Positions 50,572 to 60,345 are shown, counted from the stretch's first letter. The stretch is DNA of 64,000 nucleotides from Candidatus Obscuribacterales bacterium (GCA_019747875.1 JAIEQI010000078.1:1-64000), one strand, 5' to 3'. Notes: generated by a model from the letters alone, not told the origin. Numbers and translations are program-made.

Positions 50572-52092
50572 TCATAAAGTCCGGAGCTTCCAAAGCGTGA
50601 CTTCTGATTGATCGAACAACTTGATCTGCTTCACCACTTCAAAGCGTCCACTATTTTGAACGTAATCAGAAAGTTGGGACAAAGCTCGTTGGGACTCCTT
50701 GTCAGCTAATTTGCCCGAGTTTCCTATGCTCGTTTCCTGCGCTCCGGTTTTGGTTACATACCAACGGAAGTATTCCGCCGTTTTGGGATCAAAACTGACT
50801 TGTACACCAGCGTCAGTCCATTGCCTGCAATTGCTGGCTGTCACATTGCAATGCGGTGATCGCAAGACTTCTTGCAAGCGGAGCGAGTTAACTTCATTAG
50901 TGTGCGGGAGCACGCATAGCCACTCTTGTCCGTGGCCGCTAGTTGATTGTGTTTTTAGAGCATCAAGTATTTCATGTCGCCAATCATGCACCGGATACGG
51001 TACTAATTGCACGACATGCCGCTCGACCACTTCTTGAATAACCAGATCAGGGTTCTCTGCCGCAACGAGATCTAAATCAACCGCCAAATCTGCTTGGCGC
51101 AACTGATATGCTGCACGAGAGAAGTGAGCCGATAGATAAGGCTTTATTTGCTCACCAAAAGAATCGTGAAATACAACTGCACGGAGTCCCTGTCCTTTTT
51201 TTACAGCTTGACTAAAGGTCGAAATCTCGGTGGCATAGCCAGTTCCTTTACTAAACGCAGGCTTGACATTTTTATCAGCCAACTTAACCAAAGGAGCACT
51301 CTCTTTGACCCAGCCAAACAGCCCCATTAACTTTGTACAGTCGCCAGCACTAAAAGTTTCTTTGCTGATCTTAGCTCCCGAAAAAGCTATGGGCTGAATG
51401 CCTGGAATTGACGCACTCAGCAAGGAAGCGATGTAACGGTCGGCAATGAAAGCGCCCAGTTCATTCCAATGAGTATCGGTCTTGAAATACAAACAGTTTC
51501 CTTCATTCTTATTTCCGATCAAAGGATCCTTCAAGTTGATAAAAGGAACATCCGGATACTGACCTAGATAACTAGACAATTGATCCAACCGGGTTCTCTT
51601 GGCTGTGAAAAGAGGGAAATATTCCGGGTAGATGCTTTGTTTGTTCGGTGCAACAACGAAGACATACTTGCGTCTCTGCTGCTCAAAGTATCTTGCTCTA
51701 CCTGAAAGAACGTTCTTCCACTGCTCCAATTCAGCTTGCGTGTAGGGCTTCTCCGGCGCAGTCAAAATGCTTCCTGTCTCGCCCAGGAAATAGAGCCAAC
51801 CGTTTTTTCCTACAAGGATATTAGGCGCATCGGACAGATCCCAAAATTTGAATCTAAACAGATTTCTTGTCTTCACTAACTCACTTCTGGAAAACAACCG
51901 ATCATTAAAGTAAGCCTCGAAAGCTTGAGGAAATGCCAGCAAATTCTTTTTTGACAAGCGTGGCAACTTTGAAATCTTGCGGTTTTCATCAGTAAGAACC
52001 TCAGGAGGCGCGCAGAGCCAGGAGGCGACGGCAAAGAAAGCAATGAAGCTTAAGAAGCTGATGGAAAGAATCAAATTCATCGTCTTTTCCAT
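50572..52092 (-). CDS. AlgJ/AlgX-like SGNH O-acetyltransferase
   Basis: 506 aa with an N-terminal membrane anchor or signal (residues 5-25). ALGX/ALGJ-type core: GKNGWLYFLGE, VVAPNKQSIYPEYFP, YFKTDTHWNELGAF with the Asp-His pair (D206, H208), and VVFHDSFGEQ with predicted nucleophile S311. AlgX and AlgJ place acetyl groups on alginate in the periplasm using an acyl group delivered by AlgI. The MBOAT gene directly upstream (2 nt between stop and ATG) is the expected partner. About 130 extra C-terminal residues with no clear domain. Confidence 0.9.
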   Translation of the reverse strand: MEKTMNLILSISFLSFIAFFAVASWLCAPPEVLTDENRKISKLPRLSKKNLLAFPQAFEAYFNDRLFSRSELVKTRNLFRFKFWDLSDAPNILVGKNGWLYFLGETGSILTAPEKPYTQAELEQWKNVLSGRARYFEQQRRKYVFVVAPNKQSIYPEYFPLFTAKRTRLDQLSSYLGQYPDVPFINLKDPLIGNKNEGNCLYFKTDTHWNELGAFIADRYIASLLSASIPGIQPIAFSGAKISKETFSAGDCTKLMGLFGWVKESAPLVKLADKNVKPAFSKGTGYATEISTFSQAVKKGQGLRAVVFHDSFGEQIKPYLSAHFSRAAYQLRQADLAVDLDLVAAENPDLVIQEVVERHVVQLVPYPVHDWRHEILDALKTQSTSGHGQEWLCVLPHTNEVNSLRLQEVLRSPHCNVTASNCRQWTDAGVQVSFDPKTAEYFRWYVTKTGAQETSIGNSGKLADKESQRALSQLSDYVQNSGRFEVVKQIKLFDQSEVTLWKLRTL

Positions 52093-52094
52093 CG

Positions 52095-53609
52095 CTAGAA
52101 CCTAAAGTAGATAAAGGGATTGTATGTGCCTGATGCGACTTCAAGAGTGCTCAAAGCAAAGATTGCCATCGCCCAGGCCGTTCGCATAGGCGACACCAAT
52201 TGCTCTTTCCAAGCAGGCACAGCAGCAAGAATCTTGTGACCATACACGCGAAGCGGCAGAGAAAAGAACAGGGCAATCACAATCAAACAAGCAACTTCTG
52301 AGGTAAGGAAGGCTGCAATAGGATAACTCGAAGATTGAGCACCAAAGCCCAACATAGCCTTGTAAAACACCATGGCTTGAGGAAAACTTTCAGCCCGAAA
52401 CAAAACCCATCCAAAGATTACGGCTAGTGCGACGTATGCATGATTCGCAACAATGGAAAGGACTGAATTGCTTTTGCCGGACGATGCTGGTGCGATCCCG
52501 GCAGCGCCGGCATTTTGTCGGCTTCCCGCTAGCCCCGATTGCGACGCTGTTTGTCGCCCTTTCTCGGATAGAAGTCGTTCCGCTCCCAGGAAACCACCGT
52601 GATAAAGCCCCCATGCGACGAACTGCCAATTTGCACCGTGCCACAATCCACACAAGAAAAAGACTACAAGAAGATTCCAGCAAGTCCGCGACTCCGAAAC
52701 CTTATTGCCGCCAAGCGGGATGTAGAGGTAGTCGCGAAACCAATTCGACAGCGACATATGCCAGCGCTGCCAGAATTCGCGCATGGATTTTGCCGAATAC
52801 GGATGATTGAAATTCTCAGGTAATTTGAATCCGAAGAGCAAACCGAGACCAACAGCCATATCTGAATAGCCGCTGAAATCGAAGTAGATTTGGAACGTGT
52901 AGCAAATGGCTCCGAGCCAAGCAAGTTGCATTGTTATTTCCGAATGCGGTAGCTGAAAAATCTGGTCAGTCGGAATTGCAAGAGCGTTTGCAATCAGCAT
53001 CTTCTTTCCGAGCCCGGTGACAAAGCGGCGTATGCCCTCTGTAAATTTATCCATATTGTGCGATCGCTGAGTAAGTTGGTCACACACATCGTGATAACGA
53101 ACGATGGGTCCAGCAACAAGCTGGGGAAATAGCGAGATATACAGACCCATGTTAAATGGGTTTCGTTGAGCCGTAGCAGTACCGCGGAACACATCCACCA
53201 CATATGACAAAGAGTGGAATACGAAAAACGAGATTCCGAGCGGAAGGTGGATTACGCCGAGATTAACCATTGGCATTTTTAGTGCCGCCAATACACCATT
53301 GGCATTTTCGGCCAGGAATCCGGCATATTTGAACCAGGCTAGAAGTCCCAGGTTGCCGATGATCGTAAGAGTGAGAATGAGCTTTCTGCTATTTGCTGAT
53401 TTGCTATCCTCGATCATCATTGCGGTGATGTAATTAACTGCAATTACCGAAAGCATGACCCAGCAATAGCTCAGCTCGCCCCAACTGTAGAAAAACAAGC
53501 TGGCCAGCAGCAATACAATATTGCGCCAAAAGATCGAGCGCGCACAAAAATAGACCAGCAATACAGCAGGCAAAAATAGAAATAGAAAAATGCAGGAGCT
53601 AAATAGCAT
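52095..53609 (-). CDS. MBOAT-family O-acyltransferase, AlgI-like (divergent paralogue 4)
   Basis: 504 aa from the ATG at 53609, which gives the family start MLFSSCIFLFLFLP; a TTG at 53621 is also in frame. LPLGISFFVFHSLSYVVDVF, FPQLVAGPIVRY, FDFSGYSDMA, WHMSLSNWFRDYLYIPLGG and CGLWHGANWQF are intact, ending NPFIYFRF. It is closer to canonical AlgI than the other three. Residues about 362-372 (SRQNAGAAGIAPAS) come from an inserted palindromic repeat in a loop before a late helix. Pairs with the AlgJ/AlgX-like gene. Confidence 0.93.
   Translation of the reverse strand: MLFSSCIFLFLFLPAVLLVYFCARSIFWRNIVLLLASLFFYSWGELSYCWVMLSVIAVNYITAMMIEDSKSANSRKLILTLTIIGNLGLLAWFKYAGFLAENANGVLAALKMPMVNLGVIHLPLGISFFVFHSLSYVVDVFRGTATAQRNPFNMGLYISLFPQLVAGPIVRYHDVCDQLTQRSHNMDKFTEGIRRFVTGLGKKMLIANALAIPTDQIFQLPHSEITMQLAWLGAICYTFQIYFDFSGYSDMAVGLGLLFGFKLPENFNHPYSAKSMREFWQRWHMSLSNWFRDYLYIPLGGNKVSESRTCWNLLVVFFLCGLWHGANWQFVAWGLYHGGFLGAERLLSEKGRQTASQSGLAGSRQNAGAAGIAPASSGKSNSVLSIVANHAYVALAVIFGWVLFRAESFPQAMVFYKAMLGFGAQSSSYPIAAFLTSEVACLIVIALFFSLPLRVYGHKILAAVPAWKEQLVSPMRTAWAMAIFALSTLEVASGTYNPFIYFRF
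52494..52525 (+). repeat. REP-like palindrome R1 inside MBOAT gene
   Basis: The same 32-bp core as at 10327, with a few changes (gcag for the ggag head; GTCGGC in one arm, still pairing through G-T). Read on the opposite strand as SRQNAGAAGI, the same frame as in the YfhO gene. Confidence 0.85.
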
Positions 53610-53873
53610 TTCGAGCGCCAATCAAGACTTCGGCAATTTGTCATGATAAAAGAATCCAGCTTGAGTTTCATTACCAAGTATTCAAGTAGCCCAGGGAACG
53701 GGTCCCTTCGTCCATAAAGTCTAATTAATCAACGCCGCAGGCTGCCCTCAAAAGCACCCACAATTCTTCTCATTTTTGCAAAAGAAAGAATGCGCTACAC
53801 TTCAGCCTTATCGGGCATGTGCAATCCTTTTTGAGCTTTCGCCTGCTTATACTCGACTGATTTTTCGAGCATT

Positions 53874-56750
53874 ATGGATTCTTCGCAAATAAACCAGAGC
53901 GAATCTGACGGCGCAACCGATCAGCAAAGATCATCTTTACAATCGCAGCAGGATTCACGCTCTATAAAGTTTTGGTACTTAGTAGTTCCAGTACTGGCAA
54001 TCGTCATTATGTTTTACAGAACGATGCTTGCGGGAGAACCAATATCAAGACTCAATCTAATAGAGCAATTGGATCTTGTTTACGCCAATACTCTGGATCA
54101 GCTAAAAGGTGTGTTTTTAACGGTTCCGGAAGACCCTAGCGTCTGCTTTCAAAGTTATCCAAAGTCCTGGTTTTTGCAAACCTGTATAGAATCGGCAAAA
54201 TTGCCGATATGGAACAACCTGACAGGCTTCGGCCAGCCTATCCTGGCCGACCTGGCCAATTGTTTGTTTCATCCGGTAAATCTGATTCTCGGAGTGAAGA
54301 ACCAAGCGACCTACAATGCTGGGTTGGTCCTCAAAATCATATTGCCTTCCGTTTTTGCTTTTTGGTATTTCTTGAGGCAAGGCTCGTCCTCATGGGCAGC
54401 TGCGACAGCCTCGATAGGCTTTGCCTTGTACTCAAGGTCTCTGAGAGTTGCGGAACTAGCAAATACCTCTATGGCGCCGGCAATATTCATTGCATTTGAT
54501 TTATTGCGCGGCAGCTTCCATATGAAGAAAATACTACTGGCAGTAACGCTGATTGTCCTGGGATTCTACAGCATGCATCCCGAGAGTTTCTTCATAACAG
54601 TTCTAGCGGGAATGTACATTTGGACCTTTGATGCGATCAAGAATTCAAACAAGAAAAATCCGTTGCAAGCAGCTAAGCAACTTTCATTGACCGGAATCCT
54701 GTCAATCTGCCTCTGCTCGCCACTATTGTTTTCTTTCGTCGAGTTTCTCCAACTCGCACATTCTTATAAATTCAATGATACCTTCGGAGAATATATACCT
54801 CTCAATCAATTCTTGCTTTATCTGAGCAGCCCAAAGATTCCACACAACTTGTTTCCGGGAACTGTGATACTGCTTGCAATACCAGCGGGATTATGGTTCG
54901 GTAAAAAAGAACATTTAGTGCTGTTTTCGCTTCTTTTGCTAACGCTGCTTTTTGAAACTCGTCCGGCACCGTTAGATCGCATTCTAACTACGCCCCCTAT
55001 CTCTTATGTTTTGCCGGAATATTCGATTTCGATAATACTTTTGCTTTTATGTACATTCGCATCCATTGGACTGACTCAGCTTGGTCAAGCGTCAAAAGCA
55101 GAAAATACAAACTTGCCTGATAAAGCAGTCGCAAAAAAGACACTCGAAAAATGGCAGCCACTTATACTTTTGCTGTTCGGGGCGGCGCTTTGCTTTTTGC
55201 CAAATATCTTCAGCTTATTCCGTGCAACAGACTTACCGGTTGGCCTTACTGCCAAAGCAAACATAACACATGCGATTCTGACATTAGTACCTGCATTGTT
55301 ACTTTGCCTGAACAGCCTTTATCGGTCAAAACTAGCCACAAATAGCTTAATCGTCCTTGCATTTTTGCTTTTTCCAATCCTAAATGCAGCATCTTTATGG
55401 ACACCAGTGCATTTAGAGTTGCCGTATACATCCACCGTTCAGATTCCGGCACAAGGAAGGTCCGAGTTTATCGAGAAGTTGAAAGGAAATCATCAGCAGC
55501 GATTCACCGCATGCGGTGACCGATTGTTGTTACCAAACACTTCCCTGCTTTACGGTTTATCGGATCTTAGAACAGGCACTCCACTAAACATCGCATCCTA
55601 TCTCGAATTCATGAAAGCAGCTGGAGCGACGCTCGGATACTGCAACGAGATTCAGATTCCTTACGAGCTCAACAAACTGTACGATGCGGCAAGCGTCAAA
55701 CTCATTGCATCGGATTTGCCCATTCGTTCACTTCAGCCAAAGCGGATTGAAGCCGTAAACAATAGCTCCAAAGCAAAAGTGATTGCCACCGATGGAGGCA
55801 GATTCATTCCGGGCTTGCGCTTACTTCCTGGAACAGCCGTTTACGATCCCCAAGCCGGAGAGCTGAAGGTCGAATCTTCCTTCGTCATGCACATAGCAAT
55901 CCCTAATCGATACCAATTCCAGTATGTGTTGACCGATGACAATGGCAAGGAACTATGGAAGAGCAAATTCAAGTTTGTAGAACCGAGACAAGCCCATCTG
56001 CAAGATCGCTGGACGACCACTAATTACCTTCCTCTCCCCAACTTCGACGCCAAACGTCTGCGATTGAATGTGGTTATGATTGATGGGTGGAGTTCTCAGA
56101 AGATTCTTCCAGAAGGTTTTGCTTCACAACAGGCTGATGCGACATTGTGTGCGTTTGAAACTCAACAAGTGGACAGGGTCCAAACGTCCGATGGACGATT
56201 CCGGCTTCTGCACGAGACTGCGGACCATATCCGTATATATGAGAACACACAAGCTCTTCCGAGAGCCTATTGCCTAGGCAGGATTAAAACATCGCCCTCC
56301 AACGAAGATACTTTGCGATTACTCAATAGCAAAGACTTTGATCCAAGTTCAGAAGCGATCATAAGCGGAAGCTCAGCCAATGATCTTGCAAAGTACAGCG
56401 GAGCAGCCGCAGCTCCGCCAGCACCAGCAGAAGCAACTCTAGTTGAAGAATTTCCTGATAACACGGTTGTGCAGACAGACACTAAATCTTCCCGTGTCCT
56501 AGTTCTTACGAACATTTTTTATCCGGGATGGAATGTCTATGTGGATGGCAAAAAGCGTGAACTTTTGAGAGCCAATCACTTGTTTCAGGCAGTCGAAATA
56601 GAATCAGGAAAACACAAAGTTGAATTCAAATACGAGCCGCTCCCTCTCACGATAGCGTGGGCACTAGTAGCTATGGCACTGCTTTTCGGCGCATCGGTAC
56701 TGGCAAAAGATGCACTAGTGGAGCTGAAACGACCGACAAGGGCATCCTGA
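53874..56750 (+). CDS. YfhO-family large membrane protein (copy 2)
   Basis: 958 aa, paralogue of the protein at 8239-11076. About a dozen helices in residues 38-520, a large extracytoplasmic domain and a final helix. IFYPGWNVYVDG, followed by ANHLFQAVEIESGKHKVEF, is the YfhO C-terminal signature. The early loop WNNLTGFGQPILAD and the LYGLSDLRTGTPL segment match the WNNLSACGRPFFAE and IYGISDLRSLYP segments of copy 1. It carries no palindrome insertion but has a proline/alanine-rich linker near residue 845. Monocistronic, with an upstream gap of 252 bp that holds no gene. Confidence 0.88.
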   Translation: MDSSQINQSESDGATDQQRSSLQSQQDSRSIKFWYLVVPVLAIVIMFYRTMLAGEPISRLNLIEQLDLVYANTLDQLKGVFLTVPEDPSVCFQSYPKSWFLQTCIESAKLPIWNNLTGFGQPILADLANCLFHPVNLILGVKNQATYNAGLVLKIILPSVFAFWYFLRQGSSSWAAATASIGFALYSRSLRVAELANTSMAPAIFIAFDLLRGSFHMKKILLAVTLIVLGFYSMHPESFFITVLAGMYIWTFDAIKNSNKKNPLQAAKQLSLTGILSICLCSPLLFSFVEFLQLAHSYKFNDTFGEYIPLNQFLLYLSSPKIPHNLFPGTVILLAIPAGLWFGKKEHLVLFSLLLLTLLFETRPAPLDRILTTPPISYVLPEYSISIILLLLCTFASIGLTQLGQASKAENTNLPDKAVAKKTLEKWQPLILLLFGAALCFLPNIFSLFRATDLPVGLTAKANITHAILTLVPALLLCLNSLYRSKLATNSLIVLAFLLFPILNAASLWTPVHLELPYTSTVQIPAQGRSEFIEKLKGNHQQRFTACGDRLLLPNTSLLYGLSDLRTGTPLNIASYLEFMKAAGATLGYCNEIQIPYELNKLYDAASVKLIASDLPIRSLQPKRIEAVNNSSKAKVIATDGGRFIPGLRLLPGTAVYDPQAGELKVESSFVMHIAIPNRYQFQYVLTDDNGKELWKSKFKFVEPRQAHLQDRWTTTNYLPLPNFDAKRLRLNVVMIDGWSSQKILPEGFASQQADATLCAFETQQVDRVQTSDGRFRLLHETADHIRIYENTQALPRAYCLGRIKTSPSNEDTLRLLNSKDFDPSSEAIISGSSANDLAKYSGAAAAPPAPAEATLVEEFPDNTVVQTDTKSSRVLVLTNIFYPGWNVYVDGKKRELLRANHLFQAVEIESGKHKVEFKYEPLPLTIAWALVAMALLFGASVLAKDALVELKRPTRAS

Positions 56751-56833
56751 CTGAGTAGCGAACATGAAACTGAAAGCTCAACGCTCATACGTAGTGGCGT
56801 CGGGCGCATAAATAATCAGAGACTACGTCCTAC

Positions 56834-58897
56834 TTACTTGCAAATTACAGCGGTCGGTTGCTCGGCGGCGTCCTTCAGCGGCGCTTTGCGGACGCAAAAA
56901 GACCGCAACGCTTGAATCGTAAACAAGAATTGTCCGAAAGCTGCGAACAGCACAATTGGCACTATGGGTTCGGAATACCGGTCAAGTACAGGTTGCATGC
57001 AGGCTACAGCTCCGAAATAAGACCCCGCCATGAACCAGGCTAAAGTCACTACCTTTAAAGACGGAGTAATAGCACGCTTGCTGCAAAGTGACCCAAAAAG
57101 ACTATTACAAGTAAGCAAGAACATAACGATGACAAAAACATTGAGGAAATGTCTATTCGTTTCTAGTACCAGATTAATATTGCCTGGATCTTTGGTTTCA
57201 AAATACGTGAATGGATAACGCTTGCTCCAACGTATCCCTGCCTGATCTGTGATACCCGCCTCCATACCGGAAAGCTGAAAATATAAAGGAACGAGCCATT
57301 CACCAGTTAGTCGGCTTGTCAGAACATCCTGAGCCCTGACCAAACCTAGATCCAGTACTTGAGGAGCTCTTTGAACCGCCGTTTGCAAGGCAAGACGGGT
57401 AAATACTCTATCGACGCTTACGCTATAGATGTCGTCGGCAGACTTGATACCAAACTTGCTTGCTTCCGGTGTGCGCTTCCATTGCTCCAGCGCAGCAGGA
57501 AGGCGCTCCCAGGTAATCGGAAAAATATCATGGTGATCCATCGAAATTTTTTCGGAAATGGATGCGTTTTTATATCGGGTACGCAAGTCAGCAGTGGAAT
57601 CGACAATCAAATCTCTCAATTGGGGGTATTCCGTTTGCATCGACTTGTCTAAAAACCAAGTAAGCGAACCTAACAAGCAAATACCGGTTGACTTGAAGTT
57701 GGGATTTGGACTCTGCCAAAATTGCGCCAACGCTTTGTCGACTCCACCACAAATTAACGGCACCAGCAAGGCGGTGGACAGGAGAATCGCCATTACTTTG
57801 CGGCGCGATTTTGCGGCAAACAGCGTAAAGATGGGCATAACCGTCATGAATGCACCGATTGGTCGCAAGGCCAGCGCAGCTGCAAAAGATAGACCAACTT
57901 GCAGCGAGTCCTTTAAGCTTGGTTTTTCTTCAACAACAAGAGAAACAATGCCAATAAAGAACCAGACCAACAATGCACCAAACAAGCAATCCGCCATTAT
58001 CGAATAGGCCCATTTGATCATTGAGCATTTGCAAAGCAAAAGTGTTCCAAGTACAAATGCGACAAACGGGTTTTTAAAATACTTCTCGAATAAGCAGGAA
58101 ATCCCGAGCACAGACGCAGCATAGGCGATCCATTGGATAGGTCCAGCCAACCAGAGTTCGCCTGTGAGCTGGACAAGAGTTTTTAGGAAAAGAACATAAC
58201 CAAAAGGACGACGGAATACGATCGTCTCAGGGGATAAATAGCCGCCCGAATCAGGGTTAAAAAATACGGTTCGTGCAGGTAAGGTCTGACTTATCTGCAC
58301 GAACATCAATATACCAATTACGGTCAACGGAATCATACAACTGGGAATCTGCCGTTGTAGACACCATTGTCCATATTGCACCGCAAGCCTCTTTGCTTGT
58401 GCAATGTAAGTAAAACGCAGAAAGAGTAAAAAGCTGGCGAGTATGAGAGCCTCAATCCAGGGGTGGAAAAAAACCGGCCTGATGACGGTGATATTGGACA
58501 AGGCACGAGCACCCACACCGTGTGGCAAGGAAAAGAAGACGCGCTCACCAAACTGGTTGAAGCGGCCATCCCCTGTATTCAATATTTCGTCAAAACCAGC
58601 TCCACTTTTCTTTAGTAATTGTCCGTCAACGTCAACCTTCAGGGGCTGGACGAACCAAGCAGGTCCAGTTGAAAATAATAGGCGTGCCGGAGTACGGGGC
58701 AAAACGATGCTCCATCCGAATTTCCCTGTAGGTTCAGGCAGGTGCTTTGGTTTTATTCTTTGGCTGAAGATTCCGCATTCCAGTCCAACAGCAAAACACA
58801 GCAGCAAGGCAGAAATGACAAAACCCAGCTTCTTCCAGGTCGCTATCCTAACGCGAGTCGACTGGTCTGCTTTATATAGAATTCGTGTTGATACCAT
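56834..58897 (-). CDS. GT-C-type polytopic membrane protein
   Basis: 687 aa if it starts at the ATG at 58897 (GGAG about 12 nt upstream), which gives a basic cytoplasmic N-terminus then a helix. The frame stays open to an ATG at 59014, so the start is uncertain. An extracytoplasmic beta-rich segment of about 130 residues follows the first helix, then about ten helices. The loop FFNPDSGGYLSPE with an Asp may be the GT-C acidic loop, and ALRPIGAFMTV follows. No close family recognised. The surroundings suggest a lipid-linked-sugar transferase. Confidence 0.78.
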   Translation of the reverse strand: MVSTRILYKADQSTRVRIATWKKLGFVISALLLCFAVGLECGIFSQRIKPKHLPEPTGKFGWSIVLPRTPARLLFSTGPAWFVQPLKVDVDGQLLKKSGAGFDEILNTGDGRFNQFGERVFFSLPHGVGARALSNITVIRPVFFHPWIEALILASFLLFLRFTYIAQAKRLAVQYGQWCLQRQIPSCMIPLTVIGILMFVQISQTLPARTVFFNPDSGGYLSPETIVFRRPFGYVLFLKTLVQLTGELWLAGPIQWIAYAASVLGISCLFEKYFKNPFVAFVLGTLLLCKCSMIKWAYSIMADCLFGALLVWFFIGIVSLVVEEKPSLKDSLQVGLSFAAALALRPIGAFMTVMPIFTLFAAKSRRKVMAILLSTALLVPLICGGVDKALAQFWQSPNPNFKSTGICLLGSLTWFLDKSMQTEYPQLRDLIVDSTADLRTRYKNASISEKISMDHHDIFPITWERLPAALEQWKRTPEASKFGIKSADDIYSVSVDRVFTRLALQTAVQRAPQVLDLGLVRAQDVLTSRLTGEWLVPLYFQLSGMEAGITDQAGIRWSKRYPFTYFETKDPGNINLVLETNRHFLNVFVIVMFLLTCNSLFGSLCSKRAITPSLKVVTLAWFMAGSYFGAVACMQPVLDRYSEPIVPIVLFAAFGQFLFTIQALRSFCVRKAPLKDAAEQPTAVICK

Positions 58898-59297
58898 ATA
58901 TAGAACCATCTCCAAGCTAGGCTTGGTCGCGTTACGAAAGAAGAGCGCTAGTGCCTCTGCCTCCATGATTCCCTGGACCAAGAACAGGATGTAATTATAT
59001 GCACTTGCATACAACGCATCATGACCGCCGCTTAAGACGAGCGGGCGATTTGGTATCCTGTCCCTTTGGTTAATTTCAAGAAAGAATTGAAAAACTTATA
59101 ATGAAGCTTTGTTGAAACGCTTCGCTGACTACCTTCTGAAATGGTTTGGCATTCCGCAGATATTGAAGTCCCGCATTGTTTAAATCGGCGAAATCTTCCG
59201 CGCTTGGATACCTAATTAATTATGTGACACGAAGGAATTTTGGAGCTATTGATATCATGTCTTTGCTTCTGTCCTTGCTGGCTTGAAGGGGTACCGC

Positions 59298-59663
59298 ATG
59301 ATTACAACGAAAGACACGAAAAACACGGCAAATGACGCGTCTATAGATACTAATGTCTATACGTTTTTGGCAACCGTTCAAGAGTTAGAAAAGGACGGAC
59401 AGCTTACTCGCTGGGTCGAGAACCACGACATTCTCCTTTATATATGGGAAGGACAAATCAAGGCGATCAGCAATATATGTCGGCATTTCGGTGGTCCAGT
59501 CGGGTACCGCAAACATAAAGATGGCAAATTCACTTGTCTCTGGCATAACTGGCAATTTTCCTGCGATGATGGTGCTTGCGAGACCAATCCGGGCACCCCG
59601 CTAAGACAGTACACCGATCTAGTTGTTCAAAATGGTTGTATCTATATAAATTTGCTGGCATAG
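59298..59663 (+). CDS. Stand-alone Rieske [2Fe-2S] domain protein
   Basis: 121 aa from the ATG at 59298, which has GAAGGGG upstream. It is essentially one Rieske domain: C61-x-H63 then 16 residues to C80-x-x-H83, the classic CxH...CxxH cluster ligands, in CRHFGG and CLWHNWQF. The FSCDDGACETNPGTPLRQY tail matches Rieske oxygenase alpha subunits, where substrate-side residues follow the cluster. There is no membrane helix. It is followed by a gene that looks like the catalytic domain of the same enzyme (37-bp gap), so the two may form a two-subunit oxygenase. It could also serve as a ferredoxin. Confidence 0.92.
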   Translation: MITTKDTKNTANDASIDTNVYTFLATVQELEKDGQLTRWVENHDILLYIWEGQIKAISNICRHFGGPVGYRKHKDGKFTCLWHNWQFSCDDGACETNPGTPLRQYTDLVVQNGCIYINLLA

Positions 59664-59700
59664 CATTTGGCATATCTTTGGAGAAGAAGCAAGCAGAATT

Positions 59701-60339
59701 ATGAAAACAGTAACCCTAACGCTGAAGTATGTTCGCGAGATGGATTGTCCGAAGGACGTAGTGATCTGGAATTATTACGATCATGAGCATCTTGTCGGTA
59801 CCCACTATAAGTACTATAGAGAAGCACGAATCCTAGCCGAGAAAGATAGCTGGGCTCTTCTTTATCGCAAGATGAAAATGCCTCTCTTGCCGTTTTGCAA
59901 TTCAACGTTGGCGTGCCAGTGGATGGAAGGCGACGTGATGCACGTTGTTCACCGCGACTTGATGGGCTTCTTGTTAGAAATGGAAGTGCATTTTGAAGAT
60001 CTGCCAAATGATCGTTCAAACATAACCGTTATATATAACATCGCGGTGCATCCTTTCTTGAAGTTGTTTGAGAAGTATTTTCAGATGGTTTTCGAGCGGT
60101 GGTATGAAGGCACATGGGAAGAGGACGAGCCTATGCGTTTGCGCCGCTGGCGTGTCCACAAGCTAGGCTTCAAGGACTTCATTGGCATCGATTACGTCAA
60201 TAAGAAAAAGGAAGCCCCGAAGGAATTTCCTGAACGGGAGTATGTGTTCAAGCCTCCAGTAGCAGCTTTCTCCGGAATAAAAGGAGAAGGCATCGGACGT
60301 CCATCAATTAGCCCGATCGAATTGGGCTACAACGAGTGA
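59701..60339 (+). CDS. Putative catalytic-domain protein of a split Rieske oxygenase (SRPBCC-like)
   Basis: 212 aa, no membrane helix. Residues 24-35 read N-x-x-D-x-x-H-x-x-x-x-H (N24, D27, H30, H35), the spacing of the mononuclear iron ligands in Rieske oxygenase alpha subunits (D-x2-H-x4-H). The rest is alternating beta and helix in the style of the SRPBCC/helix-grip fold that forms those catalytic domains. The third ligand (a late Asp) cannot be placed with certainty. GGAGAAG precedes the ATG. The gene is between a Rieske protein and a GT-C gene (6-bp gap), so a role in modifying a sugar or carrier is possible. Alternative: a non-enzymatic SRPBCC lipid-binding protein. Confidence 0.7.
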   Translation: MKTVTLTLKYVREMDCPKDVVIWNYYDHEHLVGTHYKYYREARILAEKDSWALLYRKMKMPLLPFCNSTLACQWMEGDVMHVVHRDLMGFLLEMEVHFEDLPNDRSNITVIYNIAVHPFLKLFEKYFQMVFERWYEGTWEEDEPMRLRRWRVHKLGFKDFIGIDYVNKKKEAPKEFPEREYVFKPPVAAFSGIKGEGIGRPSISPIELGYNE

Positions 60340-60345
60340 GCTAAA

